Part shown: positions 19,154 to 27,897 of the stretch, one piece after another
Layout of the letters: every line of letters begins with the position of its first letter
Position numbering within the stretch: the stretch's first letter is position 1
Origin: PRO6 sp035565775
Lineage (GTDB): Bacteria; Pseudomonadota; Alphaproteobacteria; Rhizobiales; Xanthobacteraceae
Length of the DNA: 64,000 nucleotides
Reading direction: 5' to 3'
Assembly (NCBI GenBank): GCA_035565775.1
Contig: DATMRW010000030.1
Coordinates: 62,001-126,000 of the forward strand
Notes under the pieces: generated by a model
Told to the model about the DNA's origin: nothing
The model's input: only the letters and a program-made list of their open reading frames with translations
Databases searched by the model: none
Made by a program: the position numbers and the translations under genes

Positions 19154-20122
19154 TCACAGCGACCGCTTGGTGAGGTAGCCGATCTCGCCGACGATACCGC
19201 GGCGGAACATCAGCACGCAGATGACGAAGATCGCGCCCTGAATCACCGTCACCCATTGGCCGAAGCCGGCAAGATACTGCTGCATGGCGATGACGACAAA
19301 CGCGCCGACCACCGGGCCGAAGATCGTGCCCATGCCGCCGACGAGGGTCATCAGCACCACCTCGCCCGACATCGTCCAGTGCACGTCGGTCAGCGAGGCG
19401 TTCTGCGCCACAAAGACCTTCACGGCGCCCGCGAGCCCGGCCAGCGTGCCCGACAGGATGAAAGCCAGCAGCTTGTACTGCTCCGTCTTGTAGCCCAGCG
19501 AGGTCGCGCGCTGCTCGTTCTCGCGGATCGACTTCAACACCTCGCCAAACGGCGAGTTGATCGCGCGGTAGACGATGAGGAAGCCCGCGAGGAAAACGAT
19601 CAGCACCACGTAATACAGCGTCGTCGGATTCGAGAGGTCGAAAACCCCGAACAGCTTGCCTTGCGGGATGCCCTGGATGCCGTCCTCGCCATGGGTGAAC
19701 GGCGTCTGCAGATAGATGAAGTAGATGAGCTGCGACAGCGCCAGCGTGATCATGGCAAAGTAGATGCCGAGACGGCGGATCGCCACGAGACCGGTGATCA
19801 CCGCAAGGCCGCCGGCTGCCGCGGTGCCGAACAGGATGCCGAGCTCCGGCACGAAGCCCCAGACCTTGACCGCGTGGGCGGTGGCATATCCGGCGGTCCC
19901 GAGGAACATCGCATGGCCGAAGGACAAAAGTCCGCTATAGCCGAGCAGCAGGTTGAACGCGCAGGCAAAGAGCGCGAAGCACAGCGCCTGCATCACGAAG
20001 AATGGATAGATGTTGGTCAGCGGAACGATCGCCAGCAGGGCGGTCATCACGACAAAGACCGTCATTTCGTCGCGGGCCGAACGAAGGTTTGCCGACATCG
20101 CCGTATGGGTAATGGAAGTCAT
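19154..20122 (-). CDS. livM: branched-chain amino acid type ABC transporter permease (LivM-like)
   Basis: A 322-residue inner membrane permease with about eight to ten helices. LivM family hallmarks are LLLGYSGLLSFGHAMFLG, the coupling region FGEVLKSIRENEQRATSLGY, and FVAQNASLTDVHWTMSGEVVLMTLVGG split over two helices. It is the last gene of a five-gene operon on the minus strand (ATPases, binding protein, LivH, LivM), one base after livH. The true substrate need not be leucine; this large family also takes aromatic acids, urea or short amides. Confidence 0.92.
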   Translation of the reverse strand: MTSITHTAMSANLRSARDEMTVFVVMTALLAIVPLTNIYPFFVMQALCFALFACAFNLLLGYSGLLSFGHAMFLGTAGYATAHAVKVWGFVPELGILFGTAAAGGLAVITGLVAIRRLGIYFAMITLALSQLIYFIYLQTPFTHGEDGIQGIPQGKLFGVFDLSNPTTLYYVVLIVFLAGFLIVYRAINSPFGEVLKSIRENEQRATSLGYKTEQYKLLAFILSGTLAGLAGAVKVFVAQNASLTDVHWTMSGEVVLMTLVGGMGTIFGPVVGAFVVIAMQQYLAGFGQWVTVIQGAIFVICVLMFRRGIVGEIGYLTKRSL

Positions 20123-20123
20123 C

Positions 20124-20999
20124 TTAGGTCGCCCGTCCCGTTAATCCTGCCGGCTTCACCAGCAACACCAGAACCATGAGGACGAACACCACGGTGTTGG
20201 ACGCCTCAGGATAAAAATACTTCGTCAGCCCCTCAATGACGCCGAGGGTGAAGCCCGTGATGATCGAGCCCATGATCGAGCCCATGCCGCCGATCACGAC
20301 CACCGCGAACACAACGATGATCAGATCCGCGCCCATCAGCGGCCGCACCTGATTGATCGGGGCGGACAGGACACCTGCAAGCGCGGCGAGGCCGACGCCG
20401 AGGCCGTAGGTCAGAGTGATCATGCGCGGCACGTTGATGCCGAAGGCGCGGACCAGCGTCGGGTTCTCGGTCGCGGCGCGCAGATACGAGCCGAGTTGCG
20501 TGCGCTCGATCAGGTACCAGGTGGCCAGACAGACCACGAGCGAGAAGATGACCACCCAGCCGCGATAGATCGGCAGGAACATGAAGCCGAGATTGATGCC
20601 GCCCTGGAGCTGAGAGGGGATTGAGTATGGCAGGCCGGACGAGCCAAAATAGTTCTGGAACACGCCCTGAATGATCAGCGCGACGCCGAAGGTCAGCAGC
20701 AGGCCATAGAGATGGTCCAGCCCCGCGAGCCTTTGCAGCATCGTCCGTTCGAGCAATATGCCGAACAGGCCGACGGCGATGGGCGCGATGATCAGCGCCG
20801 GCCAGTAGCCGAGGCCGAGCACGTTCAACAAAAAGTACGCGGCGAACGCCCCCATCATATAGAGGGCGCCATGCGCAAAGTTGATGACGTTCAGCATGCC
20901 AAAGATGACGGCCAGCCCGAGGCTCAGCAACGCGTAGAACGATCCGTTGATGAGGCCAACCAGGAGCTGCGCGGACAGTGCCGGTATATTGATAGACAT
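20124..20999 (-). CDS. livH: branched-chain amino acid type ABC transporter permease (LivH-like)
   Basis: A 291-residue permease. LivH signatures include GLINGSFYALLSLGLAVIFG, NFAHGALYMMGAF, the coupling helix GSYLRAATENPTLVRAFGIN, and VFAVVVIGGMGSIMGS near the C-terminus. It partners LivM in a heterodimeric channel. It follows the binding-protein gene after about 70 bases that contain a strong hairpin, and abuts livM. Confidence 0.92.
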   Translation of the reverse strand: MSINIPALSAQLLVGLINGSFYALLSLGLAVIFGMLNVINFAHGALYMMGAFAAYFLLNVLGLGYWPALIIAPIAVGLFGILLERTMLQRLAGLDHLYGLLLTFGVALIIQGVFQNYFGSSGLPYSIPSQLQGGINLGFMFLPIYRGWVVIFSLVVCLATWYLIERTQLGSYLRAATENPTLVRAFGINVPRMITLTYGLGVGLAALAGVLSAPINQVRPLMGADLIIVVFAVVVIGGMGSIMGSIITGFTLGVIEGLTKYFYPEASNTVVFVLMVLVLLVKPAGLTGRAT

Positions 21000-21030
21000 C
21001 GTTGATCCAACTTCACTTTGTCACCGAGCT

Positions 21031-21059
21031 GCCGCCCGCCGGTGACGCCGACGGGCGGC
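21031..21059 (-). promoter_or_regulatory. intra-operon hairpin between binding-protein gene and livH
   Basis: GCCGCCCG (21031-21038) pairs with CGGGCGGC (21052-21059), with a further inner pairing CCGG/CCGG-like. Such stems after a binding-protein gene usually protect its mRNA from 3' decay or partly stop transcription, raising the binding protein over the permeases. That role is inferred. Confidence 0.55.
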
Positions 21060-21068
21060 GAGCCTGCG

Positions 21069-22289
21069 TTACTTCTTCAACAGCGGACAGGCGCTCTGAC
21101 CAAGCGGCGTAAAGGCTTCTTCCGCGGGAATGGTCGCGACCGTCCTGTAGTAGTCCCACGGCCCCTTCGACTCTTCGGGCTTCTTCACCTCGAACAGATA
21201 GGCCGGATGGATCTTGCGGCCGTTCGGCTGGATCGTTCCCTTGCCGAACAGGATGTCGTCAGTCGGCATCGACTTCATTTTCTCGACGATCTTGATGCCG
21301 TCACGGCCGTTGCCGCCCATCGCATCGAGGCTCTTGAAATAATGCAGCAGCGATGCATAGACGCCGGCATGAACCATGGTCGGCTTCGCCTTGTTCTTCG
21401 AGCGATCCTGGAACCGCTGCGAGAAGGCGCGCGTGTTGTCGTTCAGATCCCAGTAGAACGTTTCGGTGAAGTTCAGGCCCTGAGCGACCTTGAGGCCGAG
21501 CGCGTTGATGTCCGAAATGAACATCAGGAGGCCGGCCAGCTTCTGGCCGCCCGACACGATGCCGAATTCGGACGCCTGCTTGATGGCGTTGATGGTGTCG
21601 CCGCCCGCATTCGCAAGACCGATGACCTTTGCCTTGGAAGCCTGCGCCTGAAGCAGGAACGACGAGAAGTCGGCCGTGTTCAGCGGGTGCTTGACGCCGC
21701 CGAGAATTTTTCCATTCAGCGCCTTCACGGCGTTGGACGTATCACGCTCGAGAGCCGCGCCGAACGCATAGTCCGCGGTCAGGAAGAACCAGCTGTCGCC
21801 GCCGCTCTTGGTCAGCGCCGTTCCGGTGCCGTGGGCGAGCATGTAAGTGTCGTAGGTCCAGTGAATGGTGTTCGGCGAGCACTGGCTGTTCGTGAGGTCG
21901 GATGTGCCCGCGCCGGAGTTCAGGAAGACGCGGTTCTTTTCCTTGACCAGATTGTTGACCGCGAGCGCGACCGAGGATGTCGGCACGTCGACGATCACGT
22001 CGACCTTGTCGACATCGATCCACTGCCGGGCGATGTTGACGCCGATATCCGGCTTATTCTGATGGTCACCGGCGACGACATCGATCTTCCAGCCCTTGCC
22101 GGTGAGTCCAGAATCCTCGACCGCCATCTGCGCGGCAAGCGTGGAGCCCGGCCCTGCCACGTCGGCATAGAGGCCGGACTGATCATTCAAAACGCCGATC
22201 TTAACCGTCTTTTCTTGAGCGGCAGCGCCGCCTCCGGCCGCAATCGCAAACGCGACTCCGACGAATAGGGCAGACATCGATTTCTTCAT
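21069..22289 (-). CDS. periplasmic substrate-binding protein of the liv-type ABC transporter
   Basis: A 406-residue type I periplasmic binding protein. The signal peptide is MKKSMSALFVGVAFAIAAGG with cleavage after AAAQ. The mature start KTVKIGVLNDQSGLYADVAGP is the Peripla_BP_6 pattern, and SGAGTSDLTNSQCSPNTIHW resembles members tied to aromatic or amide substrates. The start ATG is preceded by GGAGGG. It stands between the ATPase genes and the permease genes. The ligand is not predictable from sequence. Confidence 0.9.
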   Translation of the reverse strand: MKKSMSALFVGVAFAIAAGGGAAAQEKTVKIGVLNDQSGLYADVAGPGSTLAAQMAVEDSGLTGKGWKIDVVAGDHQNKPDIGVNIARQWIDVDKVDVIVDVPTSSVALAVNNLVKEKNRVFLNSGAGTSDLTNSQCSPNTIHWTYDTYMLAHGTGTALTKSGGDSWFFLTADYAFGAALERDTSNAVKALNGKILGGVKHPLNTADFSSFLLQAQASKAKVIGLANAGGDTINAIKQASEFGIVSGGQKLAGLLMFISDINALGLKVAQGLNFTETFYWDLNDNTRAFSQRFQDRSKNKAKPTMVHAGVYASLLHYFKSLDAMGGNGRDGIKIVEKMKSMPTDDILFGKGTIQPNGRKIHPAYLFEVKKPEESKGPWDYYRTVATIPAEEAFTPLGQSACPLLKK

Positions 22290-22371
22290 GTTCCCTCCGG
22301 TTAATTGCTCTTGGTTTTTATGATTTTTATGGTCAGCGAAAAACGAACAGTAAGCCTGGTAATTTCCCTTC

Positions 22372-23109
22372 TTAGACGCCGAGATAGGTATGGAGCTTTT
22401 CCATATTCGCTTGCAGATCGGAATTGTTGAAGCCGTCGATGATCTTTCCGTGCTCGACGATGTAGTAACGGTCAGCGACGGTCGAGGCGAACCGGAAATT
22501 CTGTTCGACGAGAAGGATGGTGAAGCCTTCGGATTTCAGCCGCGCGATCGTGTGGCCGATCTGCTGGATGATCACCGGCGCAAGCCCTTCGGTCGGCTCG
22601 TCCAGCATCAGGAAACGGGCGCCCGTGCGCAAGATTCTAGCGATCGCCAGCATCTGCTGCTCGCCGCCGGAGAGCTTGGTGCCCTGGCTCGACGACAGCC
22701 GCTCCTTGAGGTTGGGAAACAGCTCAAAGATCTGGTCGAGCGACAGGCCGCCCTTTCGCACTTCCGGCGGCAGCATCAGATTTTCGCGCACGTCGAGGCT
22801 GGCAAAAATGCCGCGCTCTTCCGGGCACAGCGCTATGCCCCTGCGGGCGATCTTGTCCGAGGTCAGGTTGATCGTTTCCTGCCCGTCGAAATTGATCGAG
22901 CCCTTTCGCTTCGCGATCATGCCCATGATCGATTTCAGCGTCGTCGTCTTGCCGGCGCCGTTGCGGCCAAGCAGCGTCACCACCTCGCCCTCGCGCACGT
23001 GGAAATCGATCCCGTGCAGGATGTGGGATTCGCCGTACCAGGACTCCAGATTCTGAACCTTGAGAATGGAATCCCTCGCGCCGTCGCTGGTCTGCACCGG
23101 ATTACTCAT
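22372..23109 (-). CDS. livF: ABC transporter ATP-binding protein (LivF-like)
   Basis: A 245-residue ATPase. Walker A is LLGRNGAGKTTTLKS, the signature is KLSGGEQQMLAIAR, and Walker B is FLMLDEPTEGLAP, which is the LivF form. The chosen ATG 23109 lies within the last codons of livG (eight-base overlap, ATGAGTAA); an upstream GTG is less likely. The C-terminus is short and ends in TYLGV, as usual for LivF. Confidence 0.94.
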   Translation of the reverse strand: MSNPVQTSDGARDSILKVQNLESWYGESHILHGIDFHVREGEVVTLLGRNGAGKTTTLKSIMGMIAKRKGSINFDGQETINLTSDKIARRGIALCPEERGIFASLDVRENLMLPPEVRKGGLSLDQIFELFPNLKERLSSSQGTKLSGGEQQMLAIARILRTGARFLMLDEPTEGLAPVIIQQIGHTIARLKSEGFTILLVEQNFRFASTVADRYYIVEHGKIIDGFNNSDLQANMEKLHTYLGV

Positions 23110-23857
23110 GACCAGCACCCAAATATGCTTCCTTCACGCGCTCATCCTTCGTGAGTTCTGAATAGCTCCCTTCGGCCAGCACGCGCCCGCGCGTCAGCAC
23201 GGTAATGATGTCGGAGAGGTCTGCCACGACGCTGAGGTTATGTTCCACCATCAGGATCGTATATTTTTCCGAGATCCGCCGGATCAGAGCCGCGATCTTC
23301 CCGATGTCCTCCTGGCCCATTCCGGCCATCGGCTCATCCAGCAGCATCATCTCCGGATCGAGCGCCAGCGTCGTTGCGATCTCGAGCGCGCGCTTACGCC
23401 CGTAGGGCATCTCGACCGCCTTGGTCTCGGCAAATTCGCTGAGGCCGACATCGTTGAGGAGTTCCCGCGCGCGCTCGTTGAAGCGGTTCAGCACCGACTT
23501 CGAGCGCCAGAAATCGAACGACTGACCATGCTGACGCTGAAGGGCGACACGGACGTTTTCGAGCGCCGTCAGATTCGGGAAAACGGCTGAAATCTGAAAG
23601 GAACGAACTAGGCCGAGGCGCGCGACGTCAGCAGGCTTCAGCGCGGTAATGTCCCGGCCGTTGTAAAGAATTTCGCCCTTGGACGGCGTCAGGAATTTCG
23701 TCAGCAGATTAAAGCAAGTGGTTTTGCCAGCGCCGTTCGGGCCGATCAAAGCATGGATACTGCCGCGACGAACCTTGAGGCTCACATCGCGCACTGCGAC
23801 AAAACCCGCGAACTCCTTGGTCAATTCGTGGGTCTCGAGAATGAACTCACCAGACAA
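23102..23857 (-). CDS. livG: ABC transporter ATP-binding protein (LivG-like)
   Basis: A 251-residue ATPase. Walker A is IGPNGAGKTTCFNLL. The signature region is MPYGRKRALEIA, replacing LSGGQ in the way LivG subunits do. Walker B is MMLLDEPMAGMG, and the switch histidine is in VEHNLSVV. It is the first gene of the operon and overlaps livF. Confidence 0.94.
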   Translation of the reverse strand: MSGEFILETHELTKEFAGFVAVRDVSLKVRRGSIHALIGPNGAGKTTCFNLLTKFLTPSKGEILYNGRDITALKPADVARLGLVRSFQISAVFPNLTALENVRVALQRQHGQSFDFWRSKSVLNRFNERARELLNDVGLSEFAETKAVEMPYGRKRALEIATTLALDPEMMLLDEPMAGMGQEDIGKIAALIRRISEKYTILMVEHNLSVVADLSDIITVLTRGRVLAEGSYSELTKDERVKEAYLGAGHE

Positions 23858-24267
23858 TCAAATTTCCCCCGTCAGCCTGTCACGCTTATTCTTTTTGCGC
23901 TCGACCGAATTCGTTGTCGTCGTCAGCTTGGAAACGTCTTGGAACCGTTTCGTGCGACGTACTTTGCGCGAATATGCAGCCAAGCACTTGGCGGATGCAA
24001 CAGCAAAGCTGATCGTTCCCGGACGAACGGCATCTTTTTCAACGATCTGGCAGACGCAGGAGGGTCGTTTTTTCGCTTCACCGCGCGAAGTGTTACAGGA
24101 GAACCGCGGACCGATCGAATAACCCGATCGGAGGAAACCATCTTTCCGACTAGAAAAGACAACAGCACCTAGCAATGCGTTTTTCGCATAGGTCAGAGAG
24201 GGGAAAATATTTCGGACAGATTCGGAGAGCGCGCGGCGTCGCAACGCGCAACCGGCGGGCTATCTCA
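23858..24267. other. intergenic region upstream of livG
   Basis: About 410 bases between two minus-strand genes. Open frames here lack ribosome sites and recognisable domains. It should contain the liv operon promoter. No terminator of the carboxylase gene could be pinned down. Confidence 0.5.
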
Positions 24268-25824
24268 TCACGGCCGGATCGCCATCCGCGCGTAACCCGG
24301 CTCCACAGCCTTGACCGCGAGGCGCGCGAATTCGCAAAGCAGCGACCGCGTCTGGCGGGGGTCGATGATCTCCTCGACCCAAAACCGTTCCGCCGTGCGG
24401 AATGGCGAACGCAGCTTGTTGAGACGGTCCTTGATCTCTTCCAGCTTTGCTTCCGGGTCAGCCGCGGCATCGATGTCGGCGCGATAGGCTGCCTCGATGC
24501 CGCCCTCGAGCGGCAGCGAGCCCCAGTAGGACGATGGCCACGCATAGCGCATCGACAATCGCCCCGCCGGCTGATTGGCCGCCCCTGCGACGCCAAAAAT
24601 GTTGCGGACGATGATCGTGCACCAGGGCACCGTGGTCTGGTTCATCGCCGCCATCGCGCGCACGCCGTGGCGGATGGTGCCCGCCCTCTCCGCATCGAGG
24701 CCGACCATGAAGCCGGGACAATCCGCGAGGTAGACAACCGGGAGATGGAAGGTCTCGGCAAGATCGACGAAGCGAACAATTTTCTGGCAGGTGTCCGACG
24801 TCCATGAGCCAGCGTAGTGATAAGGATCGCTCGCAAGCACGACCACCGCATGACCATTGAGCCGCGCCAGCCCCGCAATGATCGCGCGGCCGAACCAGGC
24901 GCCGATCTCGAAGAAAGAACCGCGATCCACCACCGATTCAATGATCGGCCGCATCTTGTAAATTTGCTTCCTGTCGCGCGGCACCACGCGAAGCAGCACC
25001 TCGTCCGCGCGCTCGGGATCGTCATGGTTGGCAACGCGCGGCGGCAGTTCATGCACTGACGAAGGCAGGTAGGACAGAAAGCGCCGCGCGCAGGCGAACG
25101 CTTCTTCCTCCGTCTCCACCGCATGATCGACGCCGCCGGCGCGGGTCTGAATCTGCCAGCCGCCAAGCTCCCACCTGTCGAGATCCTGGCCGAGTGCGGC
25201 GACGACCGGCGGCCCCGCGACGAACATCGCCGAGGTCTTCGTCATCACCGAATAATGGCTCGACGCCAGGCGCGCTGCGCCAAGCCCGGCGACCGAGCCG
25301 AGCCCAAGCCCGACGACCGGCACCTCGGCCAGATTGGCGGTCATCGCGTAAAAGCCCTGGGTGCCGCCAACGCCCCCCGGCAGATTGGCCGCGCCGGTGG
25401 TCTCGATCGTCTTGACCGAGCCTCCCCCGCCCGAGCCCTCGATGATCCGGATGATCGGCAGGCGAAAAGCCTTGGCCATCTCCTCCGCCATCAACGGCTT
25501 CTCGGGGATCGACGCATCGGCCGAACCGCCGCGCACCGTAAAATCATCGCCGACGACCACGACCGGCCGGCCATCGACCTTGCCTCGGCCGAACACGCAG
25601 TTGGCCGGCGTCAGCGCGACAAGATTGCCGTGCGCGTCGTACTCAGCATTGCCGGCGATCGCGCCGACCTCGTGAAAGCTGCCTTGATCGAGGATCTTTT
25701 CGATCCGCTCGCGGACTGTGAAGCGCCCCTGCTCCCGCTGCCGCCTGACCTTGTCGGCCCCACCCATTTCGCGGGCGAAAGCCTCGCGCCGCGAGAGTTC
25801 TTCAAGCTCAGGCTTCCAGGTCAT
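24268..25824 (-). CDS. acyl-CoA carboxyltransferase subunit (propionyl/methylcrotonyl-CoA carboxylase beta type)
   Basis: A 518-residue carboxyltransferase of the biotin-dependent acyl-CoA carboxylase family. Two crotonase-like halves are visible: the N-half with EGSGGGGSVKT and GLGLGSVAGLGAARLASSHYSV, and the C-half with VYLADCPGFMVGLDAERAG and IFGVAGAANQPAGR. It transfers carboxyl from biotin to an acyl-CoA, or works in reverse in decarboxylases. No biotin carboxylase or biotin carrier gene lies next to it, so the partner must be encoded elsewhere. It may be cotranscribed with the liv operon. Confidence 0.85.
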   Translation of the reverse strand: MTWKPELEELSRREAFAREMGGADKVRRQREQGRFTVRERIEKILDQGSFHEVGAIAGNAEYDAHGNLVALTPANCVFGRGKVDGRPVVVVGDDFTVRGGSADASIPEKPLMAEEMAKAFRLPIIRIIEGSGGGGSVKTIETTGAANLPGGVGGTQGFYAMTANLAEVPVVGLGLGSVAGLGAARLASSHYSVMTKTSAMFVAGPPVVAALGQDLDRWELGGWQIQTRAGGVDHAVETEEEAFACARRFLSYLPSSVHELPPRVANHDDPERADEVLLRVVPRDRKQIYKMRPIIESVVDRGSFFEIGAWFGRAIIAGLARLNGHAVVVLASDPYHYAGSWTSDTCQKIVRFVDLAETFHLPVVYLADCPGFMVGLDAERAGTIRHGVRAMAAMNQTTVPWCTIIVRNIFGVAGAANQPAGRLSMRYAWPSSYWGSLPLEGGIEAAYRADIDAAADPEAKLEEIKDRLNKLRSPFRTAERFWVEEIIDPRQTRSLLCEFARLAVKAVEPGYARMAIRP

Positions 25825-26036
25825 GCACGTATCCCGTTAAAATCGATCCGGCGAAAGAAGCGGTTTTGTAGTGTCACATCAGGGCAGCGTGACATTCAAC
25901 CGTAAATCGGCCGGCGGCGGGAAGATGCGTCAGGAAAGCAGCGCCGCTGGCCGATGCCCTCAGCCAGCGGCAGCCGAGAAGACGGCATTTGAGACAGACG
26001 AAAGATCGGCGCATCGCAGCGCGATGCCGCTCACCG

Positions 26037-26384
26037 TCAGCGGAAGGCTTCCGCGTAAACCTCAGGCTTGAAACCGACGATGATCTTGTCGTCATGGACT
26101 AGAACCGGCCGCTTGATCATCGACGGCTGCGCCACCATCAGGGCCACGGCCTTGGCCTCGTTCAAGTCCTGCTTGTCGTCATCGGCCAGTTTGCGAAACG
26201 TCGTGCCGGCGCGATTGAGCAGCGTTTCCCATCCGACCTGCTTGCACCAGGTCTTGAGGCTCTTTGCGTCGATGCCCGATGCCTTGTAATCGTGGAAGGC
26301 ATAGTCGACGCCGAGCGCGTCCAGAGCTGATCGCGCCTTCTTGATGGTATCGCAATTCTTGATGCCGAACATGACAACCGACAA
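26037..26384 (-). CDS. ArsC/Spx-family thioredoxin-fold protein (YffB-like)
   Basis: A 115-residue single-domain protein. It begins MSVVMFGIKNCDTIKKA, with a lone Cys at residue 11 in the NCDT active-site loop, and ends KPVLVHDDKIIVGFKPEVY-like (here KRPVLVHDDKIIVGFK), the ArsC/YffB pattern. The family includes GSH-dependent reductases of poorly known substrate. I use the TTG at 26384 because GGAG lies nine bases upstream and the first strand is then complete; the ATG four codons later would cut into it. It is the last clearly chromosomal gene before the island. Confidence 0.85.
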   Translation of the reverse strand: MSVVMFGIKNCDTIKKARSALDALGVDYAFHDYKASGIDAKSLKTWCKQVGWETLLNRAGTTFRKLADDDKQDLNEAKAVALMVAQPSMIKRPVLVHDDKIIVGFKPEVYAEAFR

Positions 26385-27372
26385 CGCTACTCACTCCAAT
26401 CAGCAACTGCAGGAAGCCGCACGATAGGCATCGCCCCCGCGCCGCGCAACCCTGGGCAAAGCTTTCGCAAAACACCGACCGGACCGAGTGGCAATCGGAT
26501 CAAGCCGCGTGGAGAAACCATGTGCGCCGCGATGTAGGCATCGCACCGCGCATGCCGGGCGCGAAAGATGTTTCGAACGCCAATTCAATAAAGATAGCCG
26601 GCGGAGCTGACCGCAAAAAAAACGCTGCCTGCCGACCGACGTCGACAGGCAGCGCGCGTGTTTTATTTGAATTCAGCAGATCACACAGCGGGCAAAAATC
26701 ATTCCCACTCTAATATTTTTTCATGCCCTAAGTATTTGATTTTCCTGCAAAAAATTTCCTTTTTGGCTCCCTTGCGCCGCGATGGAGGCCGTCAAAATGT
26801 TAGCATTTTGATTTTGCTGGGTTTTTAAGGAATTTCTGGGCGGAAATTTTTTTGTGGACTATCGGGATCTATCGACCGTTTCACAGCAAGGCATAGACCT
26901 CAAATCTCGAATCCTTTGCCTCCTATAAAGTACCGTCAAAACCGGCGAAATCAATACATCCGCCCCCATCCCAGATCGCTGGGATTAGGGTGGCCTTGCC
27001 GAACAAGGGAGCCGAGATGGGCTAAGCCTCTCTGACTGGCTGATACCAAAGTGCGGTTTTCAGCGCCAGAATCCAAGGAATTGTAACAAGACGAAGACTG
27101 AGGGTTTGCCATATGCCATATTTGCTAACCGACACGACGCTAAACGGGGCATTTTCAAACTATCAGCAGCCACGTTTTTTGAGTTGCGCCCGCCCGCTGG
27201 AAGAGCGTGTGTCATTCATGGCGACTGCCTACAGGCAAATCTGTTCTGACCCCCAAACGAGTTTTCGCGGGGGCGTTACTGCCAGTTCCTCGACAACGGC
27301 GGGTCATAATATCAGGGCAAGTTCGACCTGAACGCAGCGCGCAAGAGCATGCCTATCGCTCTCCGCTGCACG
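26385..27372. other. gene-free AT-rich junction between chromosome and island
   Basis: Almost 1 kb with no credible coding sequence. The stretch 26660-26950 is distinctly AT-rich compared with both sides. It holds a strong terminator (26623-26654) and a perfect 7-base hairpin with an ATCG loop (26968-26985). I found no tRNA or tmRNA and no integrase. It is the best place in the window for the left attachment site or an unannotated small RNA. Confidence 0.5.
26612..26670. terminator. bidirectional intrinsic terminator
   Basis: CGCTGCCTG (26623-26631) pairs with CAGGCAGCG (26646-26654); four further pairs and a CGAC loop complete the stem. On the minus strand eight T follow, and on the plus strand TGTTTTATTT. 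No annotated gene ends within several hundred bases on the minus-strand side, so a small transcript from 26.7-27.3 kb, or the island operon, may end here. Confidence 0.8.
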
Positions 27373-27897
27373 TCACACCACCCGCACGAACACCCACCCT
27401 CCACTAATCTTCCACGATCGCGCGAGGCCGCGCCCCACAAGCCGATTTGCGACGCGACTGACGTCCCAGACGAGTTCTTCGATCGCATCGGCTAGTTCCA
27501 CGGCATTGCGTGGTTGAACCTCGTCCATTGCGCTGAGAACGGCCGCTTCGATCTCGGGATTATAAGGCGGCTCCCGATTTCCCGCCTCAAATCGGTCGCA
27601 CCACAGAATGTGACCACGCCAGACGATGAAGTGGCTTTCGCACCCTCCTTCACGCCACACTGAGGGAAAGAGGGTAAGTCCTTCTCCCCGCATATCAAAG
27701 CGCCACGCCTTGTCAGCGCGACTGTCCAGGTTGATTACTAACGTCTCGCCGCACCCATCAGGGCACGCCATGACAATCGATCTGGGTCGTGAGCGAAACA
27801 CCATGGAAGCGTCGCCAGGGGTGCTGAGGGTTGCTTCAGCCTGGTCCCTGTACTCGGCATCGCCGACCAACCGGACCATTCGTGCAGGCTCTGTCAT
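27373..27897 (-). CDS. DUF6527 family protein with C-terminal winged helix
   Basis: A 174-residue protein, last gene of the ubiquitin-like operon. A putative metal site is formed by CPDGC (Cys45, Cys49), GGCESHF (Cys86, His89) and LWC (Cys100), in the pattern of DUF6527 proteins found next to bacterial Ubl/E1/E2 genes. Residues 112-172 look like a winged helix (AVELADAIEELVWDVSRVAN then LVGRGLARSW). Its start overlaps the stop of the JAB-E1 gene by four bases (ATGA). The molecular role is unknown; recognition or regulation within the conjugation system is an inference. Confidence 0.75.
   Translation of the reverse strand: MTEPARMVRLVGDAEYRDQAEATLSTPGDASMVFRSRPRSIVMACPDGCGETLVINLDSRADKAWRFDMRGEGLTLFPSVWREGGCESHFIVWRGHILWCDRFEAGNREPPYNPEIEAAVLSAMDEVQPRNAVELADAIEELVWDVSRVANRLVGRGLARSWKISGGWVFVRVV

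Noticed and set aside
23858..24244. A 128-codon minus-strand frame between the carboxylase gene and livG
   Set aside because: No ribosome site, no domain, unusual composition for this genome, and it would leave no room for the liv promoter.
26385..27372. A tRNA or tmRNA gene as the integration site
   Set aside because: I looked for T-arm and acceptor patterns on both strands and found none that pair properly.
27113..27407. Short plus-strand frames at the island edge as transposase remnants
   Set aside because: I could not match them to any transposase motif, and no inverted terminal repeats were found.
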